Assembly: GCF_013282725.1 (NCBI RefSeq)
Contig: NZ_CP054043.1
Coordinates: 2,542,001-2,606,000 of the forward strand
DNA: 64,000 nucleotides
DNA from: Yersinia mollaretii ATCC 43969
Lineage (GTDB): Bacteria; Pseudomonadota; Gammaproteobacteria; Enterobacterales; Enterobacteriaceae
Reading direction: 5' to 3'
The number at the start of each line of letters is the position of its first letter. Positions within the stretch are counted from its first letter, which is position 1. A program made the translations under genes and the position numbers. This document shows, piece by piece, positions 9,663 to 19,666 of this stretch. Below the pieces are notes generated by a model. The model did not search any database and was not told where the DNA came from. It was given only the letters and a program-made list of their open reading frames with translations.

Positions 9663-9980
9663 TTAGCTCCAGAGTTTTTCCAATTCGTACAGACGGCGAC
9701 TCTCTTCTTGCATCACATGGACAATGACTTCGCCCAGATCAACCACAACCCAGTCAGAGACACCCTGACCTTCAACGCCCAGTGGGATCATGCCTGCAAC
9801 ACGGGATTCCTGTACCAGATTGTCTGCCAGCGCCATAACATGGCGGGTGGACGTACCGGTACAAATGATCATGCAATCAGTGATACTGGACTTACCTTGA
9901 ACATCCAAAGCAATAATGTCCTGGCCTTTCAAATCATCGAGCTTGTCGATAACAAATTCTTGGAGCGCTTTACCTTGCAA
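9663..9980 (-). CDS. rsfS: Ribosomal silencing factor RsfS
   Basis: RsfS binds ribosomal protein L14 on the 50S subunit and blocks subunit joining, damping translation in stationary phase or starvation. The 105-residue product is nearly collinear with E. coli Rsf[21 protein letters not shown] at the start, [10 protein letters not shown] in the middle and [20 protein letters not shown] at the end. The start codon is TTG at 9980, preceded by GGGGGAA; a TTG start is also used in E. coli. It sits between nadD and rlmH; no cobC-type gene lies in the 81-bp gap to nadD. Confidence 0.94.
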   Translation of the reverse strand: MQGKALQEFVIDKLDDLKGQDIIALDVQGKSSITDCMIICTGTSTRHVMALADNLVQESRVAGMIPLGVEGQGVSDWVVVDLGEVIVHVMQEESRRLYELEKLWS

Positions 9981-10061
9981 AGGTTCCCCCTAGGGTAATA
10001 CCTGAAATTTAGCGGCGGAGTATAACATGGGTCAATGTCTCGGGATATAAACCCTCGGCTC

Positions 10062-10724
10062 TCAGCCGCGATACAGACCTTGTAACTCAATATATCGCTG
10101 AACAGCACGCGGTAACAGATCATCACAACTTTCACCATGATGGCGGCGACGGCGAATATCGGTCGCAGAAATATCTAACAGCGGCGTATCTGCCAGATAG
10201 ATTGTTCCCTGTGGTCGCTGGCTCAACAGGTGTGGATCAAAGACCCGGTGTTCGTCGAGCCACTGCTGTAACTCTGGTGTTTCCAGTGTTTGGGCGTAAC
10301 CAGGACGGGCACAAACTAACAGATGGCACACATCCAACAGTGATTCCCAGCGATGCCATTTATGCAGTGATAATAATGAGTCCTGCCCAATAATAAACGC
10401 TAAAGGCCGTTCAGCACCACGTTCTTTACGCAGGGATTCCAGTGTCTCGATGGTGAATGATGGCGCGTCACGTAATAACTCTCGCGAATCAACGCTGAAC
10501 AGCGGATTGCCAGCAACCGCCAACTCAACCATTTTTAGCCGCTGCTGTGCATTGGCCTCAGGTTGGGGACGATGGGGCGGTACATTATTGGGCAGTAAAA
10601 TGATGTGTTGTAGGCCAACTTGCTGAGCCAAGGCTTCAACTGGCTTCAAATGGCCATAATGGATTGGATCAAAAGTACCGCCGAACAGGGCATGTAGTGT
10701 GCGAGTCGGGGAGTTATTGGGCAT
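10062..10724 (-). CDS. nadD: Nicotinate-mononucleotide adenylyltransferase
   Basis: NadD adenylates nicotinate mononucleotide to nicotinate adenine dinucleotide in NAD synthesis. The 220-residue product has the nucleotidyltransferase signature [11 protein letters not shown] at about residues 15-25 and the C-terminal ATDIRRR motif matching the ISxTxxR phosphate-binding site. A longer reading from 10754 is possible but would add a poorly conserved 10-residue leader. The ATG at 10724 gives the family's usual N-terminus and overlaps the holA stop by 11 bases, consistent with coupled translation. Confidence 0.94.
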   Translation of the reverse strand: MPNNSPTRTLHALFGGTFDPIHYGHLKPVEALAQQVGLQHIILLPNNVPPHRPQPEANAQQRLKMVELAVAGNPLFSVDSRELLRDAPSFTIETLESLRKERGAERPLAFIIGQDSLLSLHKWHRWESLLDVCHLLVCARPGYAQTLETPELQQWLDEHRVFDPHLLSQRPQGTIYLADTPLLDISATDIRRRRHHGESCDDLLPRAVQRYIELQGLYRG

Positions 10725-11748
10725 CAAAAAAGCTCTCAGGTAATATTTTGCCACACATCAGCATAGACAGCGTTTCTAACTCAGGCCAGATGGATTGACC
10801 ATAATCCTGCTTCAGGCGAATTTCCATTTGTGTCAACAAATGAACGGCTTGATGCAGTTGCTGCATGGAGAGACGTTGCAGTGCTTGAGTCATCATCGGT
10901 CGGCGGTTCTGCCACACTTTGAATTGATCAAACAGAGTTCGTAGTGGCACCTGATCCATACGGCGCTTGAGCGTTAACAACTGCAATAATTCACGTTGTA
11001 GGGTGCGCAGCAAAATAATGGGTTCGCTATCTTCCTGCTGTAACTGTTGCAGGATATGCCATGCCCGTTTGCTTTTACCGGCGAGTAAGGCATCCAGCCA
11101 GTGATACGGCGTAAAATGCGCAGCATCATTGACCGCTTGCTCGACTTTTGGCAGTGTCAATTTGCCATCGGGATAGAGCAGGGAGAGGCGTTCTAATGCT
11201 TGCGATAGCGCCAGCAAATTGCCTTCGTAGCAGTAACACAGCAGTTGAATGGCGGCATCATCAACATCCAGACTCAAGCTCTTGGCACGTGTGCTGACCC
11301 ACCGTGGAAGCTGTGCCTGTTCGGGTGTTTGGCAACTAACAAAAACACCGTTCTTGCTGAGAGCCTTAAACCAGGGGCTGTTTTCTTGTGCTTTGGTGAG
11401 CTTGTTTGCCCGCAATATCAGCAAAATATCGGGGTGTAGTAGCCCGGATAATTTGACCAATTGCTCGTTCATTGGTGCAGTCAACCCACTGTCAGGGAAA
11501 CTCAAAAGCAGTGTCTGACGGCTGGCGAATAGACTCAGCGCCTGACAGAGGCTAAAGATGCTGTCCCATTCGGTGTGGGCATCCAGTGCAAAACTGAAAT
11601 GCTCGGTGAAGTCGTGTTGGGCTGCCACTCGACGAATATGGTCCTGACTCTCCTGTAACAGTAATGGCTCATTGCCACATAACAGGTAGCAAGCGCGCAG
11701 CCCCTCATGGAGCTGCGCGACAAGTTGTTCAGGATAGACTCGGATCAT
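10714..11748 (-). CDS. holA: DNA polymerase III subunit delta
   Basis: HolA is the delta subunit of the clamp loader; it opens the beta clamp so that it can be loaded on primed DNA. The 344-residue protein follows the family pattern: the N-terminal [13 protein letters not shown] with [16 protein letters not shown], a degenerate AAA+ region, the [13 protein letters not shown] beta-interaction region, and a helical collar domain near the C-terminus. It starts in an ATGA overlap with the lptE stop and its own stop overlaps nadD, so it is an internal gene of the leuS operon. Confidence 0.95.
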   Translation of the reverse strand: MIRVYPEQLVAQLHEGLRACYLLCGNEPLLLQESQDHIRRVAAQHDFTEHFSFALDAHTEWDSIFSLCQALSLFASRQTLLLSFPDSGLTAPMNEQLVKLSGLLHPDILLILRANKLTKAQENSPWFKALSKNGVFVSCQTPEQAQLPRWVSTRAKSLSLDVDDAAIQLLCYCYEGNLLALSQALERLSLLYPDGKLTLPKVEQAVNDAAHFTPYHWLDALLAGKSKRAWHILQQLQQEDSEPIILLRTLQRELLQLLTLKRRMDQVPLRTLFDQFKVWQNRRPMMTQALQRLSMQQLHQAVHLLTQMEIRLKQDYGQSIWPELETLSMLMCGKILPESFFDAQ

Positions 11749-12368
11749 TGGGCAGGGGTACTGACTGCAGGTTTGCCGATATTAATCTCTTTGACCGGGG
11801 CTGTTTTAGCGGTGCCGGTTGTATTGCTATTGCTAACCGATTTATCACCATTTTCCTGTGCGTTTTTGATTTCCGCAGCATGTACGGTCAGGAGCTGCCG
11901 CACTAACTGCTGAGCCGCCTGATCGCGCATCTCTTGGCGAAGAACCTCAGCTTCAGCATCTTTTGCCAGCGCAGTCAGCGGGTTATCGAAGAAGGAGCGG
12001 AAGATATTAACTCGTAGCGGGTAAATATCATGACCCGGTATCAATACCTGCGCCTGCACATGCAACACTAACTGGTACTCAGCCGTCACGCCGTTTCGGA
12101 AGATTGACACGGTATCCTGATTTTCGGATGAGCCAATTATCCGCAAGGCCGGTAGGTCTTTGCGCATTGGGTCATCAACAATGGTGACGTTGCTTAAACG
12201 CAATTGTTGACGTACTGCACGGGTTAGCGGGCCATAAGGATCGCCACTTTCCAGCAATAATTTTTGCAGTTCAGGTGGCACCTGAGTGGTGCCCCGCAGA
12301 TTAAAGCCACAGCCAGCGGTGACCAGCACCGCTAACCCCAGCAACAGCGTCAGAATAGGATGTCGCAC
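11745..12368 (-). CDS. lptE: LPS-assembly lipoprotein LptE
   Basis: LptE is the outer-membrane lipoprotein that plugs the LptD barrel and helps insert lipopolysaccharide in the outer leaflet. The 207-residue product has a lipoprotein signal with lipobox VTAGC followed by [14 protein letters not shown], the family's conserved start of the mature protein. The C-terminal 50 residues are Asn/Lys/Thr-rich and low in complexity. Translation starts at GTG (12368) behind a strong AAGGAGGAG, 14 bases after the leuS stop. Confidence 0.95.
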   Translation of the reverse strand: MRHPILTLLLGLAVLVTAGCGFNLRGTTQVPPELQKLLLESGDPYGPLTRAVRQQLRLSNVTIVDDPMRKDLPALRIIGSSENQDTVSIFRNGVTAEYQLVLHVQAQVLIPGHDIYPLRVNIFRSFFDNPLTALAKDAEAEVLRQEMRDQAAQQLVRQLLTVHAAEIKNAQENGDKSVSNSNTTGTAKTAPVKEINIGKPAVSTPAQ

Positions 12369-12382
12369 AACTCCTCCTTGTC

Positions 12383-14965
12383 TTAACCCACAACCAGGTT
12401 AAGCAGTTTGCCAGGGACATAGATGACTTTACGCACAGTAACCCCATCTAGGTATTTAGCCACCAAGTGCTCTTGACCAGCACGTTCGCGAACTTGCTCT
12501 TCAGTGGCATCGGCAGGCACAGTAATTCTGCCACGCACTTTACCATTAACCTGTACGACAACTAACTTAGAGTCTTCGACCATCGCCTGTTCATCAGCAA
12601 TTGGCCATGGTGCAGTATCGATATCACCTTCGCCACCCAGTGCTTGCCACAAGGTGAAGCAGACGTGAGGGGTGAAGGGATAAAGCATCCGAACCACTGC
12701 CAGTAATGCTTCTTGCAGCAGAGCGCGATCTTGCTCAGTTTCCTGAGGTGAGCGGCCTAACTTGTTCATCAACTCCATCACCGCAGCGATAGCGGTGTTG
12801 AAGGTTTGACGGCGACCCACATCATCAGTGACTTTAGCTATAGTCTTGTGCAGATCGCGACGCAGAGATTTCTGTTCGTCCGTCAGGCTGGCGATATCCA
12901 GCGGAGCAGTGGCCCCTTTTGCTGTGTGATCAAAGACCAGACGCCAGACACGTTTCAGGAAGCGGTTAGCCCCTTCAACGCCAGACTCTTGCCATTCCAA
13001 GGTCATTTCTGCCGGGGAAGCAAACATCATAAACAGACGTACGGTATCAGCACCGTATTTCTCTACCATAACCTGCGGGTCGATACCGTTATTTTTCGAT
13101 TTCGACATTTTGCTCATACCGGCATACACCAGTTCATGGCCTTCAGCATCGGTCGCTTTAATAATACGGCCTTTATCATCACGTTCGACGATAGCATCAA
13201 CCGGCGAAACCCAAATACGTTCACCGCCAGTACCGGTGTAGTAGAAGGCATCTGCCAATACCATGCCCTGACACAGCAGACGTTTGGCTGGTTCATCGGA
13301 GTCCACCAGACCTGCGTCACGCAGCAGTTTGTGGAAGAAGCGGAAGTACATCAGGTGCATGATGGCATGTTCGATACCACCGACATACTGATCGACTGGC
13401 AGCCAGTAGTTGGCGGCGGCCGGGTCCAGCATACCTTCATCATATTGCGGACAGGTGTAGCGCGCGTAATACCAAGATGACTCCATAAAGGTATCAAAGG
13501 TATCGGTTTCACGCAGACCCGGCATCCCATTCACCGTGGTTTTAGCCCACTCAGGATCTGCCTTGATTGGGCTGGAAATACCGTCCATCACCACATCTTC
13601 TGGCAGGATAACCGGCAGTTGATCTTCTGGCGTCGGTACTACAGTACCGTCTTCCAGTGTCACCATCGGGATTGGGGCACCCCAATAACGCTGGCGGGAG
13701 ACACCCCAGTCACGTAAGCGGTAATTGACTTTGCGCTGACCCACGCCGAGCGCGACCAGTTTGTCGGCGATGGCATTAAAGCCCTCTTCGTAATCCAAAC
13801 CATCAAACTCGCCAGAGTTGAACAGGACGCCTTTCTCGGTCAGGGCTTCTTTCGTGACATCAGGTTCGCTACCGTCTGCGGCCAAAATAACCGGTTTGAT
13901 TGGTAGGTTGTATTTGGTGGCGAACTCCCAGTCACGAGCATCGTGGCCTGGAACGGCCATGACCGCACCAGTACCGTAATCCATCAAGACAAAGTTAGCG
14001 GCCCAGATAGCTAATTTCTCGCCAGTTAGCGGATGGATGGCATACAGACCTGTCGCCATGCCTTTTTTCTCCATGGTGGCCATTTCAGCTTCGGCAACCT
14101 TGGTATTACGGCATTCTGCAACAAAATCGGCCAGTGCAGGGTTGGTTTCAGCCGCTTGCAGTGACAGAGGATGACCTGCAGCAACCGCCACATAGGTCAC
14201 GCCCATAAAGGTATCTGGACGGGTGGTATAAACAGACAGTTTATCTTCGCTATCCGCGACATCGAAAACGATATCAACCCCTTCGGAGCGGCCAATCCAG
14301 TTGCGCTGCATGGTTTTCACCTGCTCAGGCCAGCTTTCCAGCGTGTCCAGATCATTAAGCAACTGATCAGCGTAATCGGTGATTTTGATAAACCACTGCG
14401 GGATCTCTTTACGTTCAACTTTGGTATCACAGCGCCAGCAGCAACCGTCGATCACCTGCTCGTTCGCCAGCACGGTCAGATCGTGTGGACACCAGTTAAC
14501 CGCAGAGGTCTTTTTGTAGACCATGCCTTTTTCGTACAACTTGGTGAAGAACCACTGTTCCCAACGGTAGTAGTCAGGTTTACAGGTGGCAATTTCACGA
14601 TCCCAGTCATAGCCGAAGCCCAGTAGTTTTAACTGGTTCTTCATGTATTCGATATTGTCGTAGGTCCAGGGAGCGGGGGCGGTATTATTTTTTACCGCAG
14701 CGCCTTCAGCAGGTAGGCCAAATGCATCCCAGCCAATCGGTTGTAACACGTTCTTGCCCAGCATACGTTGGTAGCGGGAGATAACATCACCAATAGTGTA
14801 GTTACGAACGTGCCCCATATGTAGGCGCCCTGAAGGGTACGGCAGCATAGATAGGCAGTAATATTTTTCTTTGCTAGCGTCTTCAGTGACTTTAAACGTC
14901 TGCTTCTCTTGCCAGTGAAGCTGTACTTGCGTTTCGATATCTTCTGGGCGGTATTGCTCTTGCAT
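12383..14965 (-). CDS. leuS: Leucine--tRNA ligase
   Basis: Class Ia synthetase charging tRNA-Leu. The 860-residue protein has the HMGH form of the HIGH motif at 49-52 and KMSKS near residue 620. The CP1 editing insertion lies between them with the threonine-rich TTRPDTFMG motif. The C-terminal anticodon-binding and tRNA-contacting domains are complete. Length equals E. coli LeuS. It is the first gene of a minus-strand operon leading to lptE, holA, nadD and beyond. The 359-bp divergent region with ybeL should carry its promoter. Confidence 0.98.
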   Translation of the reverse strand: MQEQYRPEDIETQVQLHWQEKQTFKVTEDASKEKYYCLSMLPYPSGRLHMGHVRNYTIGDVISRYQRMLGKNVLQPIGWDAFGLPAEGAAVKNNTAPAPWTYDNIEYMKNQLKLLGFGYDWDREIATCKPDYYRWEQWFFTKLYEKGMVYKKTSAVNWCPHDLTVLANEQVIDGCCWRCDTKVERKEIPQWFIKITDYADQLLNDLDTLESWPEQVKTMQRNWIGRSEGVDIVFDVADSEDKLSVYTTRPDTFMGVTYVAVAAGHPLSLQAAETNPALADFVAECRNTKVAEAEMATMEKKGMATGLYAIHPLTGEKLAIWAANFVLMDYGTGAVMAVPGHDARDWEFATKYNLPIKPVILAADGSEPDVTKEALTEKGVLFNSGEFDGLDYEEGFNAIADKLVALGVGQRKVNYRLRDWGVSRQRYWGAPIPMVTLEDGTVVPTPEDQLPVILPEDVVMDGISSPIKADPEWAKTTVNGMPGLRETDTFDTFMESSWYYARYTCPQYDEGMLDPAAANYWLPVDQYVGGIEHAIMHLMYFRFFHKLLRDAGLVDSDEPAKRLLCQGMVLADAFYYTGTGGERIWVSPVDAIVERDDKGRIIKATDAEGHELVYAGMSKMSKSKNNGIDPQVMVEKYGADTVRLFMMFASPAEMTLEWQESGVEGANRFLKRVWRLVFDHTAKGATAPLDIASLTDEQKSLRRDLHKTIAKVTDDVGRRQTFNTAIAAVMELMNKLGRSPQETEQDRALLQEALLAVVRMLYPFTPHVCFTLWQALGGEGDIDTAPWPIADEQAMVEDSKLVVVQVNGKVRGRITVPADATEEQVRERAGQEHLVAKYLDGVTVRKVIYVPGKLLNLVVG

Positions 14966-15324
14966 GGCGGCCGGTGGTCCTATAGTGAAAAACAGCTACG
15001 CCTGTAGCATCATCTGTTTCATATCATAAAGAGAGATCCGCATAGCATAGCCGATAAGCGGCAGCGGCAACAACACTCAGCACCCTACAGGCGGCTTTTT
15101 CTGCGTAGTGGGTGGCAGAAATTGCCAAAGTGAGGGGGAAACACCCTGATGATGCAGTGACTTCAGTCATTTACGACTAAAATTATTAACGTTAACTTTA
15201 TTATCTGAGTAAGTGGCTTTAAACCCAGGAGCCAGATAATCGCCAGCGGGTAAGAATTTGCCTGTTGATTTTTGTGCTTCATCACAACTTTGCTTTATCA
15301 CAAACCGTCGATCGAGGAGAGATT
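14966..15324. other. Divergent leuS-ybeL intergenic region
   Basis: This gene-free stretch should hold promoters for both flanking genes. It contains an AT-rich block around 15175-15215 but no promoter, operator or terminator that I can place with confidence. Confidence 0.4.
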
Positions 15325-15807
15325 ATGAACAAGGTAGCTCAATATTATCGTGAGTTAGTGACATCACTGACTGAACGCTTGAAAAATGGTGAACGTGATA
15401 TCGATAAGCTGGTGGACAGCGCTGAACAGCGGCTGGATGCTGTAGAGGAGTTAACCCGCAGTGAAGTTGAGCAAATCATTCAGGCGGTGCGCCGTGATCT
15501 GGAAGAGTTTGCGCGTAGCTACGAAGAGAGTAAGGATGAATTCACTGACAGTGTATTTATGCGGGTGATAAAAGAGAGTTTATGGCAGGAGTTGGCCGAT
15601 ATCACCGATAAAACCCAGCTAGAATGGCGCGAGGTGTTTAAAGATGTTAGTCATCATGGGGTTTATCACAGTGGTGAGGTTGTCGGGCTAGGGAATCTGG
15701 TCTGCGAAAAGTGCCATCATCATCTCGCCTTCTATACCCCGGAAGTGCTACCACTCTGCCCAAAATGTGGTCATGACCAATTCAATCGCCGGCCATTCCA
15801 GCCTTAG
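15325..15807 (+). CDS. ybeL: Zinc-ribbon protein YbeL (DUF1451)
   Basis: The 160-residue product starts at MNKVAQYYRELV behind GAGGAGAG; an upstream ATG at 15265 would add a non-conserved leader and is rejected. The first two-thirds is charged and helical. The C-terminus carries a zinc ribbon with Cys127-x2-Cys130 and Cys145-x2-Cys148. This is the YbeL/YjdM-like DUF1451 family, whose function is unknown. Length equals E. coli YbeL, and the position upstream of leuS is conserved. Confidence 0.9.
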   Translation: MNKVAQYYRELVTSLTERLKNGERDIDKLVDSAEQRLDAVEELTRSEVEQIIQAVRRDLEEFARSYEESKDEFTDSVFMRVIKESLWQELADITDKTQLEWREVFKDVSHHGVYHSGEVVGLGNLVCEKCHHHLAFYTPEVLPLCPKCGHDQFNRRPFQP

Positions 15808-15826
15808 CCCTGTGAAGTAGGATTTG

Positions 15827-15851
15827 CCCCTCTCTATTGAGGGAGGGGCGA
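15827..15851. terminator. Hairpin between convergent ybeL and gltL
   Basis: GCCCCTC pairs with GAGGGGC across a short loop between the two convergent stop codons. Neither side has a clear run of T residues, so this may be a 3'-end stabilising stem as much as a terminator. Confidence 0.5.
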
Positions 15852-15876
15852 TGTAATAATCTAATGTTAGTGCAGA

Positions 15877-16602
15877 TTAATGCAGGATTTTTGCCAGGAA
15901 GTCTTTGGCGCGGTCAGATTTAGGATTGTTAAAGAAATCATCTTTGTTGCTGTCTTCGACGATTTTCCCTTCATCCATAAAGATAACCCGGTTAGCCACT
16001 TTGCGGGCAAAACCCATTTCGTGGGTCACCACCATCATGGTCATCCCCTCCAGTGCCAGTTTGACCATCACATCCAACACTTCATTGATCATTTCCGGAT
16101 CAAGGGCTGACGTGGGTTCGTCAAACAGCATCGCGATGGGGTCCATGCAGAGTGCACGAGCAATCGCCACTCGTTGCTGCTGGCCGCCAGATAACTGCGA
16201 AGGGAATTTATCGGCGTGGGTTGTCAGACCGACACGCTCCAACAGTTTCAAGCCCTTTTCGCGCGCGGCGGCTTTATCGCGCCCCAACACTTTGATTTGC
16301 GCCAGTGTCAGGTTTTCAATGATCGACAGGTGTGGGAAGAGTTCGAAGTGCTGGAACACCATCCCTACTTTGGAACGCAACTGCGCCAAATTGGTCCCTT
16401 TATCATTAACACCAATACCATTAACCGTAATGCTGCCTTTTTGAATAGGTTCCAGCCCGTTGACAGTTTTGATTAAGGTTGATTTACCTGAGCCGGAAGG
16501 GCCGCAGACCACCACGACCTCACCTTTTTTAACTTCGGTGGTGCAGTCAGACAGCACCTGAAAGTGGCCGTACCACTTAGAAACATTTTTCAGGGAAATC
16601 AT
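15877..16602 (-). CDS. gltL: Glutamate/aspartate ABC transporter ATP-binding protein
   Basis: GltL is the ATPase of the GltIJKL importer for glutamate and aspartate. The 241-residue protein has Walker A GPSGSGKS (34-41), the signature LSGGQ (137-141), Walker B with DEPTSALD (161-168), and the VTHE H-loop. The ATG at 16602 is chosen because it gives the family N-terminus [12 protein letters not shown] and overlaps the gltK stop as TGATG. A TTG one codon earlier is possible. It is the last gene of the operon. Confidence 0.96.
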   Translation of the reverse strand: MISLKNVSKWYGHFQVLSDCTTEVKKGEVVVVCGPSGSGKSTLIKTVNGLEPIQKGSITVNGIGVNDKGTNLAQLRSKVGMVFQHFELFPHLSIIENLTLAQIKVLGRDKAAAREKGLKLLERVGLTTHADKFPSQLSGGQQQRVAIARALCMDPIAMLFDEPTSALDPEMINEVLDVMVKLALEGMTMMVVTHEMGFARKVANRVIFMDEGKIVEDSNKDDFFNNPKSDRAKDFLAKILH

Positions 16603-17276
16603 CAAACAGTCCTTTTCTTCAAATAGTTAACCAGCATCGACGCGGCAATACTGATAACGAAATAAACTAAACCGGCAAACAGCACCATTTCGACCCGAGT
16701 GCCGTCCCGCTCGCCAATGTTGGTGGCGGTGCGGAAAAAATCGGCCAGACTAAGGACATACACCAGTGATGTATCCTGAAATAACACTATTCCCTGAGTT
16801 AACAGCAGCGGCACCATGGCGCGGAAAGCTTGTGGCAGGATAACCAATCTCATCGACTGGCCCTGTGTCATGCCCAACGCTAAGGCGGCGGAGGATTGCC
16901 CACGGGAGATACTTTGAATCCCGGCGCGAATAATCTCTGAGTAGTAGGCCGCTTCAAACAGCGAAAAGGCTACCATGGCAGAGATTAACCGAATATCAGT
17001 TTTTGGTGATAAGCCCAGCACATTTTGTAATAAGCTCGGGACCACCAGATAAAACCATAACAGCACCATGACCAACGGAATAGAGCGGAACACGTTGACA
17101 TAGACGGTCGCAAACCAGCTGATAGCTTTAATCGGTGACAGGCGCATCACCGCCAGAACGGTTCCCCAGATAATCCCAAACACGATAGCGGTGATAGTTA
17201 TCTTGGCGGTCACCACCAAGCCTTGCAGCAGGTAAGGAATGCTTGGGCCGATAGAACTCCAATCAAATTCGTACAT
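16602..17276 (-). CDS. gltK: Glutamate/aspartate ABC transporter permease
   Basis: This 224-residue inner-membrane permease belongs to the HisM-type family of polar amino-acid importers. It has about five hydrophobic helices and the cytoplasmic EAA-loop equivalent around [19 protein letters not shown], which contacts the ATPase. GltJ and GltK form the heterodimeric channel. The start overlaps the gltJ stop by one base and the stop overlaps the gltL start, showing tight coupling. Confidence 0.96.
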   Translation of the reverse strand: MYEFDWSSIGPSIPYLLQGLVVTAKITITAIVFGIIWGTVLAVMRLSPIKAISWFATVYVNVFRSIPLVMVLLWFYLVVPSLLQNVLGLSPKTDIRLISAMVAFSLFEAAYYSEIIRAGIQSISRGQSSAALALGMTQGQSMRLVILPQAFRAMVPLLLTQGIVLFQDTSLVYVLSLADFFRTATNIGERDGTRVEMVLFAGLVYFVISIAASMLVNYLKKRTV

Positions 17277-18016
17277 TATTTACTCCCCAGATTGCCGGGT
17301 AACTGCACTTTCTTCTCAACTAATCGCATCACCAGCATGATCACGGCATTGATCAGCACATAACCAAGGGTGATGGCGGTGAAGGACTCATAAGCGTGAG
17401 CTGAATAATCCAGCAATTTACCCGCTTGTGCCGCCATATCCACCAGACCGATTGTTGAGGCAATCGCTGAGTTTTTAACCAGATTAACCATTTCTGAGGT
17501 CATCGGGGGAATAATCACCCGGTAAGCATTCGGCAGTAAAACATAGCGATAAGTCTGTGGCAGGGTTAACCCCATTGCTAGACCCGCCGCTTTCTGACCA
17601 CGAGGCAGAGATTGAATCCCGGCGCGTACCTGCTCGCAAACCCGTGCTGCGGTGAATAAGCCAAGGCAAATCACGGAGGAGAGGAAAAACTGGATGTTCG
17701 GGTCTAGCTCGCTTTTAAACCACATGCCAATATCAACTGGCAACAGTTCAGGGACCACCAGATACCAAGTAAAAAATTGCACAATCAGGGGGACGTTACG
17801 AAATAACTCAACGTAACAGGTGCCGATTCCTGACAGAATTCGATTGGGCACGGTTCTTAAAATGCCAAACAGTGAACCAATGAAGAAGGCGATCACCCAT
17901 GCGCACAGTGATAACGCAATGGTGACTTGAAAGCCGGACCAAATCCAGCCGAGATAGGTGGTATTGCCGAAAGGGGCAGCTTGCAAGAAAATGCCCCAGT
18001 TCCAGTCTATTGACAT
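17276..18016 (-). CDS. gltJ: Glutamate/aspartate ABC transporter permease
   Basis: This 246-residue partner permease of GltK begins [12 protein letters not shown], which is nearly identical to E. coli GltJ. It carries the EAA-loop segment [17 protein letters not shown] and several transmembrane helices. A 177-bp gap separates it from gltI, and that gap holds a strong terminator hairpin (18095-18129). Expression relative to gltI is therefore likely reduced by partial termination, which is useful because binding proteins are needed in excess over membrane components. Confidence 0.96.
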   Translation of the reverse strand: MSIDWNWGIFLQAAPFGNTTYLGWIWSGFQVTIALSLCAWVIAFFIGSLFGILRTVPNRILSGIGTCYVELFRNVPLIVQFFTWYLVVPELLPVDIGMWFKSELDPNIQFFLSSVICLGLFTAARVCEQVRAGIQSLPRGQKAAGLAMGLTLPQTYRYVLLPNAYRVIIPPMTSEMVNLVKNSAIASTIGLVDMAAQAGKLLDYSAHAYESFTAITLGYVLINAVIMLVMRLVEKKVQLPGNLGSK

Positions 18017-18094
18017 AACGAACTCCCTTAAAAGGATGGATAAGCCATCCTGATGACTGATGATTCAATGCGTTGCGGCCTCCCGAGGGTTAAC

Positions 18095-18129
18095 AAAAAA
18101 ATGCGGAGTGGGGAACGGCCACCCCGCAT
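18095..18129 (-). terminator. Intrinsic terminator between gltI and gltJ
   Basis: On the minus strand ATGCGGGGTGG pairs with CCACTCCGCAT (one mismatch) and is followed by seven T residues. It would end a large share of gltI transcripts before gltJ. It would also form the 3' end of a SroC-like RNA. Confidence 0.8.
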
Positions 18130-18193
18130 CAAGTAACCCAATCGGTCCATCATCAATCAGTAGGGCAGGCAGTGCCCGCCCTGATTATTATTG
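18095..18193 (-). ncRNA. Candidate SroC-like sRNA from the gltI 3' untranslated region
   Basis: In E. coli and Salmonella the sRNA SroC is processed from the gltI-gltJ intergenic region and ends at its terminator. The same location here has a terminator with a T-run on the minus strand. The 5' processing end cannot be seen and I did not verify sequence similarity, so only the arrangement supports the call. Confidence 0.35.
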
Positions 18194-19123
18194 TTAGTTC
18201 AATGCTTTATCGTTAGGTGCTTTGAACAGCGCCTTCATTTCATCAGACAGTGAGAAATTCAGGTTAAGATTTTTAGGTGGAATTGGGTTTTTGAACCAGC
18301 GATCAAATGACTTCTCAGCCACACCTGAGGTTTGTGCGGTGGCGATGGTCTCATCCAATAGCGCTTTGAAAGCAGGGTCATTTTTACGCAGCATACAGCC
18401 GTAAGCTTCCTGAGACTGCGCCGTACCGACGATATCCCATTGATCTGGTTTCTTCGCTTTTGCACGTTCGCCAGCCAACAGCGCATCATCCATCATAAAG
18501 GCGACAGCACGACCACTTTCCAGTGTGCGGAAAGAGTCACCATGGTCTTTGGCGCTGATGATGCGCATATTCAAGTTATCTTTTTCATTCAGCTTATTCA
18601 GCAGAACTTCGGATGTGGTACCGGATGTTACAACGACAGTCTTACCAGCCAAGTCTTTGAAATCTTTAACTTCAGAACCTTTTTTGGTCAACAAGCGGGT
18701 GCCGACAACAAAAATGGTGTTAGAGAACGAGGCTTGTTGCTGACGTTCCAGATTATTGGTGGTAGAGCCACACTCGAAATCAAAAGTGCCATTTTGCAGC
18801 AGTGGAATACGGTTTTGTGAGGTGATCGGAATCAGTTTTACCTGCAAATCAGGTGCGTTAAGTTTTTTCTTAACCGCATCAACGATCAGATCAGAATAAT
18901 CTTGTGCATAACCCACCACTTTCTGCTGATTATCATAATAAGAGAATGGAACGGAAGACTCACGGTGGCCCACAACGATAACGCCACTGTCTTTAATTTT
19001 CTTCAGAGTATCAACGGAGGCTTCCGCTTTCGCTGCGGGTTGCGCTGCCGCTTCTTCTGCTTGGGCTACGCTACTTGCCATCCCAGCTAACAGTAGCGCT
19101 AACGCCAATTTACGCATATGCAT
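18194..19123 (-). CDS. gltI: Glutamate/aspartate ABC transporter periplasmic substrate-binding protein
   Basis: GltI captures glutamate and aspartate in the periplasm and delivers them to GltJK. The 309-residue precursor has a signal peptide with likely cleavage after residue 22 (VAQA-EE). The solute-binding domain then follows, with the conserved GVIVVGHRESSVPFSYYD near the start and the SGTTSEVLLNKLNE and SAKDHGDSFRTLESG ligand-contact segments. The start ATG at 19123 is preceded by AAGGAG at good spacing. The 543-bp upstream region contains a sigma54-like promoter and an NtrC-like palindrome, suggesting nitrogen control. Confidence 0.96.
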   Translation of the reverse strand: MHMRKLALALLLAGMASSVAQAEEAAAQPAAKAEASVDTLKKIKDSGVIVVGHRESSVPFSYYDNQQKVVGYAQDYSDLIVDAVKKKLNAPDLQVKLIPITSQNRIPLLQNGTFDFECGSTTNNLERQQQASFSNTIFVVGTRLLTKKGSEVKDFKDLAGKTVVVTSGTTSEVLLNKLNEKDNLNMRIISAKDHGDSFRTLESGRAVAFMMDDALLAGERAKAKKPDQWDIVGTAQSQEAYGCMLRKNDPAFKALLDETIATAQTSGVAEKSFDRWFKNPIPPKNLNLNFSLSDEMKALFKAPNDKALN

Positions 19124-19396
19124 GGTCCAACTCCTTTGCTGTTGTTTTATTACTTAATGTTGTGTTTAAAAACAATGTCGTACAAAAAACGGTGTGCAGC
19201 TAAATGTTGTTAGGCGAGAAATCGTTTTATTTCGTTTTGGTGTCACAACCACCGATGTTTTGTTCGCTAACACTGAATTTTCGCTGTTACTTGTATCAGA
19301 TTATCTGTAAAAAATAGCAAATTGTTATGCAATTGATGAATAAATGTTTGTTTTTTGAGACGCGAATCGCACCAAATAGAGGCAACAAAAGCCTAC

Positions 19397-19413
19397 TGCA
19401 CTTCTGTGGTGCG
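19397..19413. promoter_or_regulatory. NtrC-like palindrome in the gltI leader
   Basis: The 17 bases TGCACTTCTGTGGTGCG match the NtrC consensus TGCACC-N4-TGGTGCA at 11 of 13 defined positions. It lies between the sigma54-like promoter at 19559-19573 and gltI, that is, downstream of the presumed start point. This is unusual but not excluded for an enhancer. Confidence 0.4.
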
Positions 19414-19558
19414 TGATGCGCCCCATAAATGTGCGGGCGAAAAAACGCCACCCTTCATTCGAAACTACCCTTTGCGTGCCGACTGCGGCAATACCCTACA
19501 ATGACTAAATGCTTGGCGGGTATTCGCGGACAGTTAACACATTATGATTAGAATCAAT

Positions 19559-19573
19559 GCAAGGTCTGTGCCA
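19559..19573 (-). promoter_or_regulatory. Sigma54-type promoter upstream of gltI
   Basis: On the minus strand TGGCAC-N5-TTGC is a full match to the -24/-12 consensus of RpoN-dependent promoters. It points at gltI, whose start codon is 436 bp downstream. No other gene lies between. The implied leader is long. Confidence 0.5.
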
Positions 19574-19666
19574 GTCGCGGGGAGACGAGGGGGATAAAGC
19601 CCTGCTGATTGAGGGCTATCGGCGAGAAATGGGGGCAGCTACCCAGCGGTTGCTTTTAACAGCGGG

